Below, piece after piece: positions 5,389-5,401 of a DNA stretch of 5,401 nucleotides. The translations under genes and the position numbers were made by a program. Source of the DNA: CAJQND01 sp051010055 (GTDB lineage Bacteria > Pseudomonadota > Alphaproteobacteria > Rhizobiales > CAJQND01). The stretch's first letter is position 1, and each line of letters starts with the position of its first letter. The notes under the pieces are model-generated. The model saw only the letters and a program-made list of their open reading frames with translations. It did no database searches and was not told the DNA's origin. The DNA lies in assembly GCA_051010055.1 (NCBI GenBank), contig JBPCVY010000122.1, forward strand, positions 1-5,401. Reading direction: 5' to 3'.

Positions 5389-5401
5389 GCAAGGACATAG
5401 G

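Overview
The window holds the start of a respiratory complex I (proton-pumping NADH:quinone oxidoreductase) operon, read entirely from the minus strand. In transcription order, from high to low coordinates, it contains a tRNA-Asp(GTC), a 203-bp leader region, nuoA, nuoB, nuoC, nuoD, nuoE and nuoF. nuoF runs off the low-coordinate edge with about 410 codons visible. No gene is broken and no frameshift, mobile element or CRISPR array is visible. The remaining nuo genes (nuoG onward) would lie beyond position 1.

The organism is very probably an alphaproteobacterium, most likely of the Hyphomicrobiales (Rhizobiales). NuoB, NuoD and NuoF read almost like mitochondrial and rhizobial homologues, nuoC and nuoD are separate genes rather than the fused nuoCD of enterobacteria, and NuoE carries a C-terminal helix-hairpin-helix extension that I recall from rhizobial NuoE proteins. 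The genus cannot be fixed from this sequence.

Layout: 5324-5401 is the tRNA upstream region with a plausible sigma-70-type promoter; 5246-5322 is tRNA-Asp; 5043-5245 has no gene but several short dyad symmetries, two of them close to the nuoA start; 4677-5042 is nuoA; 4096-4686 nuoB; 3448-4083 nuoC; 2240-3430 nuoD; 1242-2243 nuoE; 1-1231 nuoF (partial). Junctions are tight: nuoA/nuoB overlap by 10 bp, nuoD/nuoE overlap by 4 bp (ATGA), and the other gaps are 10-17 bp, so the genes are almost certainly one transcript with translational coupling.

Functionally, NuoF (FMN, 4Fe-4S N3) and NuoE (2Fe-2S N1a) form the NADH-oxidising tip. NuoB (4Fe-4S N2), NuoC and NuoD form the connecting fragment that reduces quinone. 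NuoA is the small membrane subunit at the junction of the arms. The ligand residues I could locate for these cofactors and the quinone site are all present, so the complex should be conventional. The main departure from a minimal complex I is the NuoE tail: a basic, histone-H1-like Ala/Lys/Pro linker followed by a helix-hairpin-helix domain. The second point of interest is the dyad-rich leader between the tRNA and nuoA. I see no undescribed multi-gene system here; this is a core housekeeping locus.
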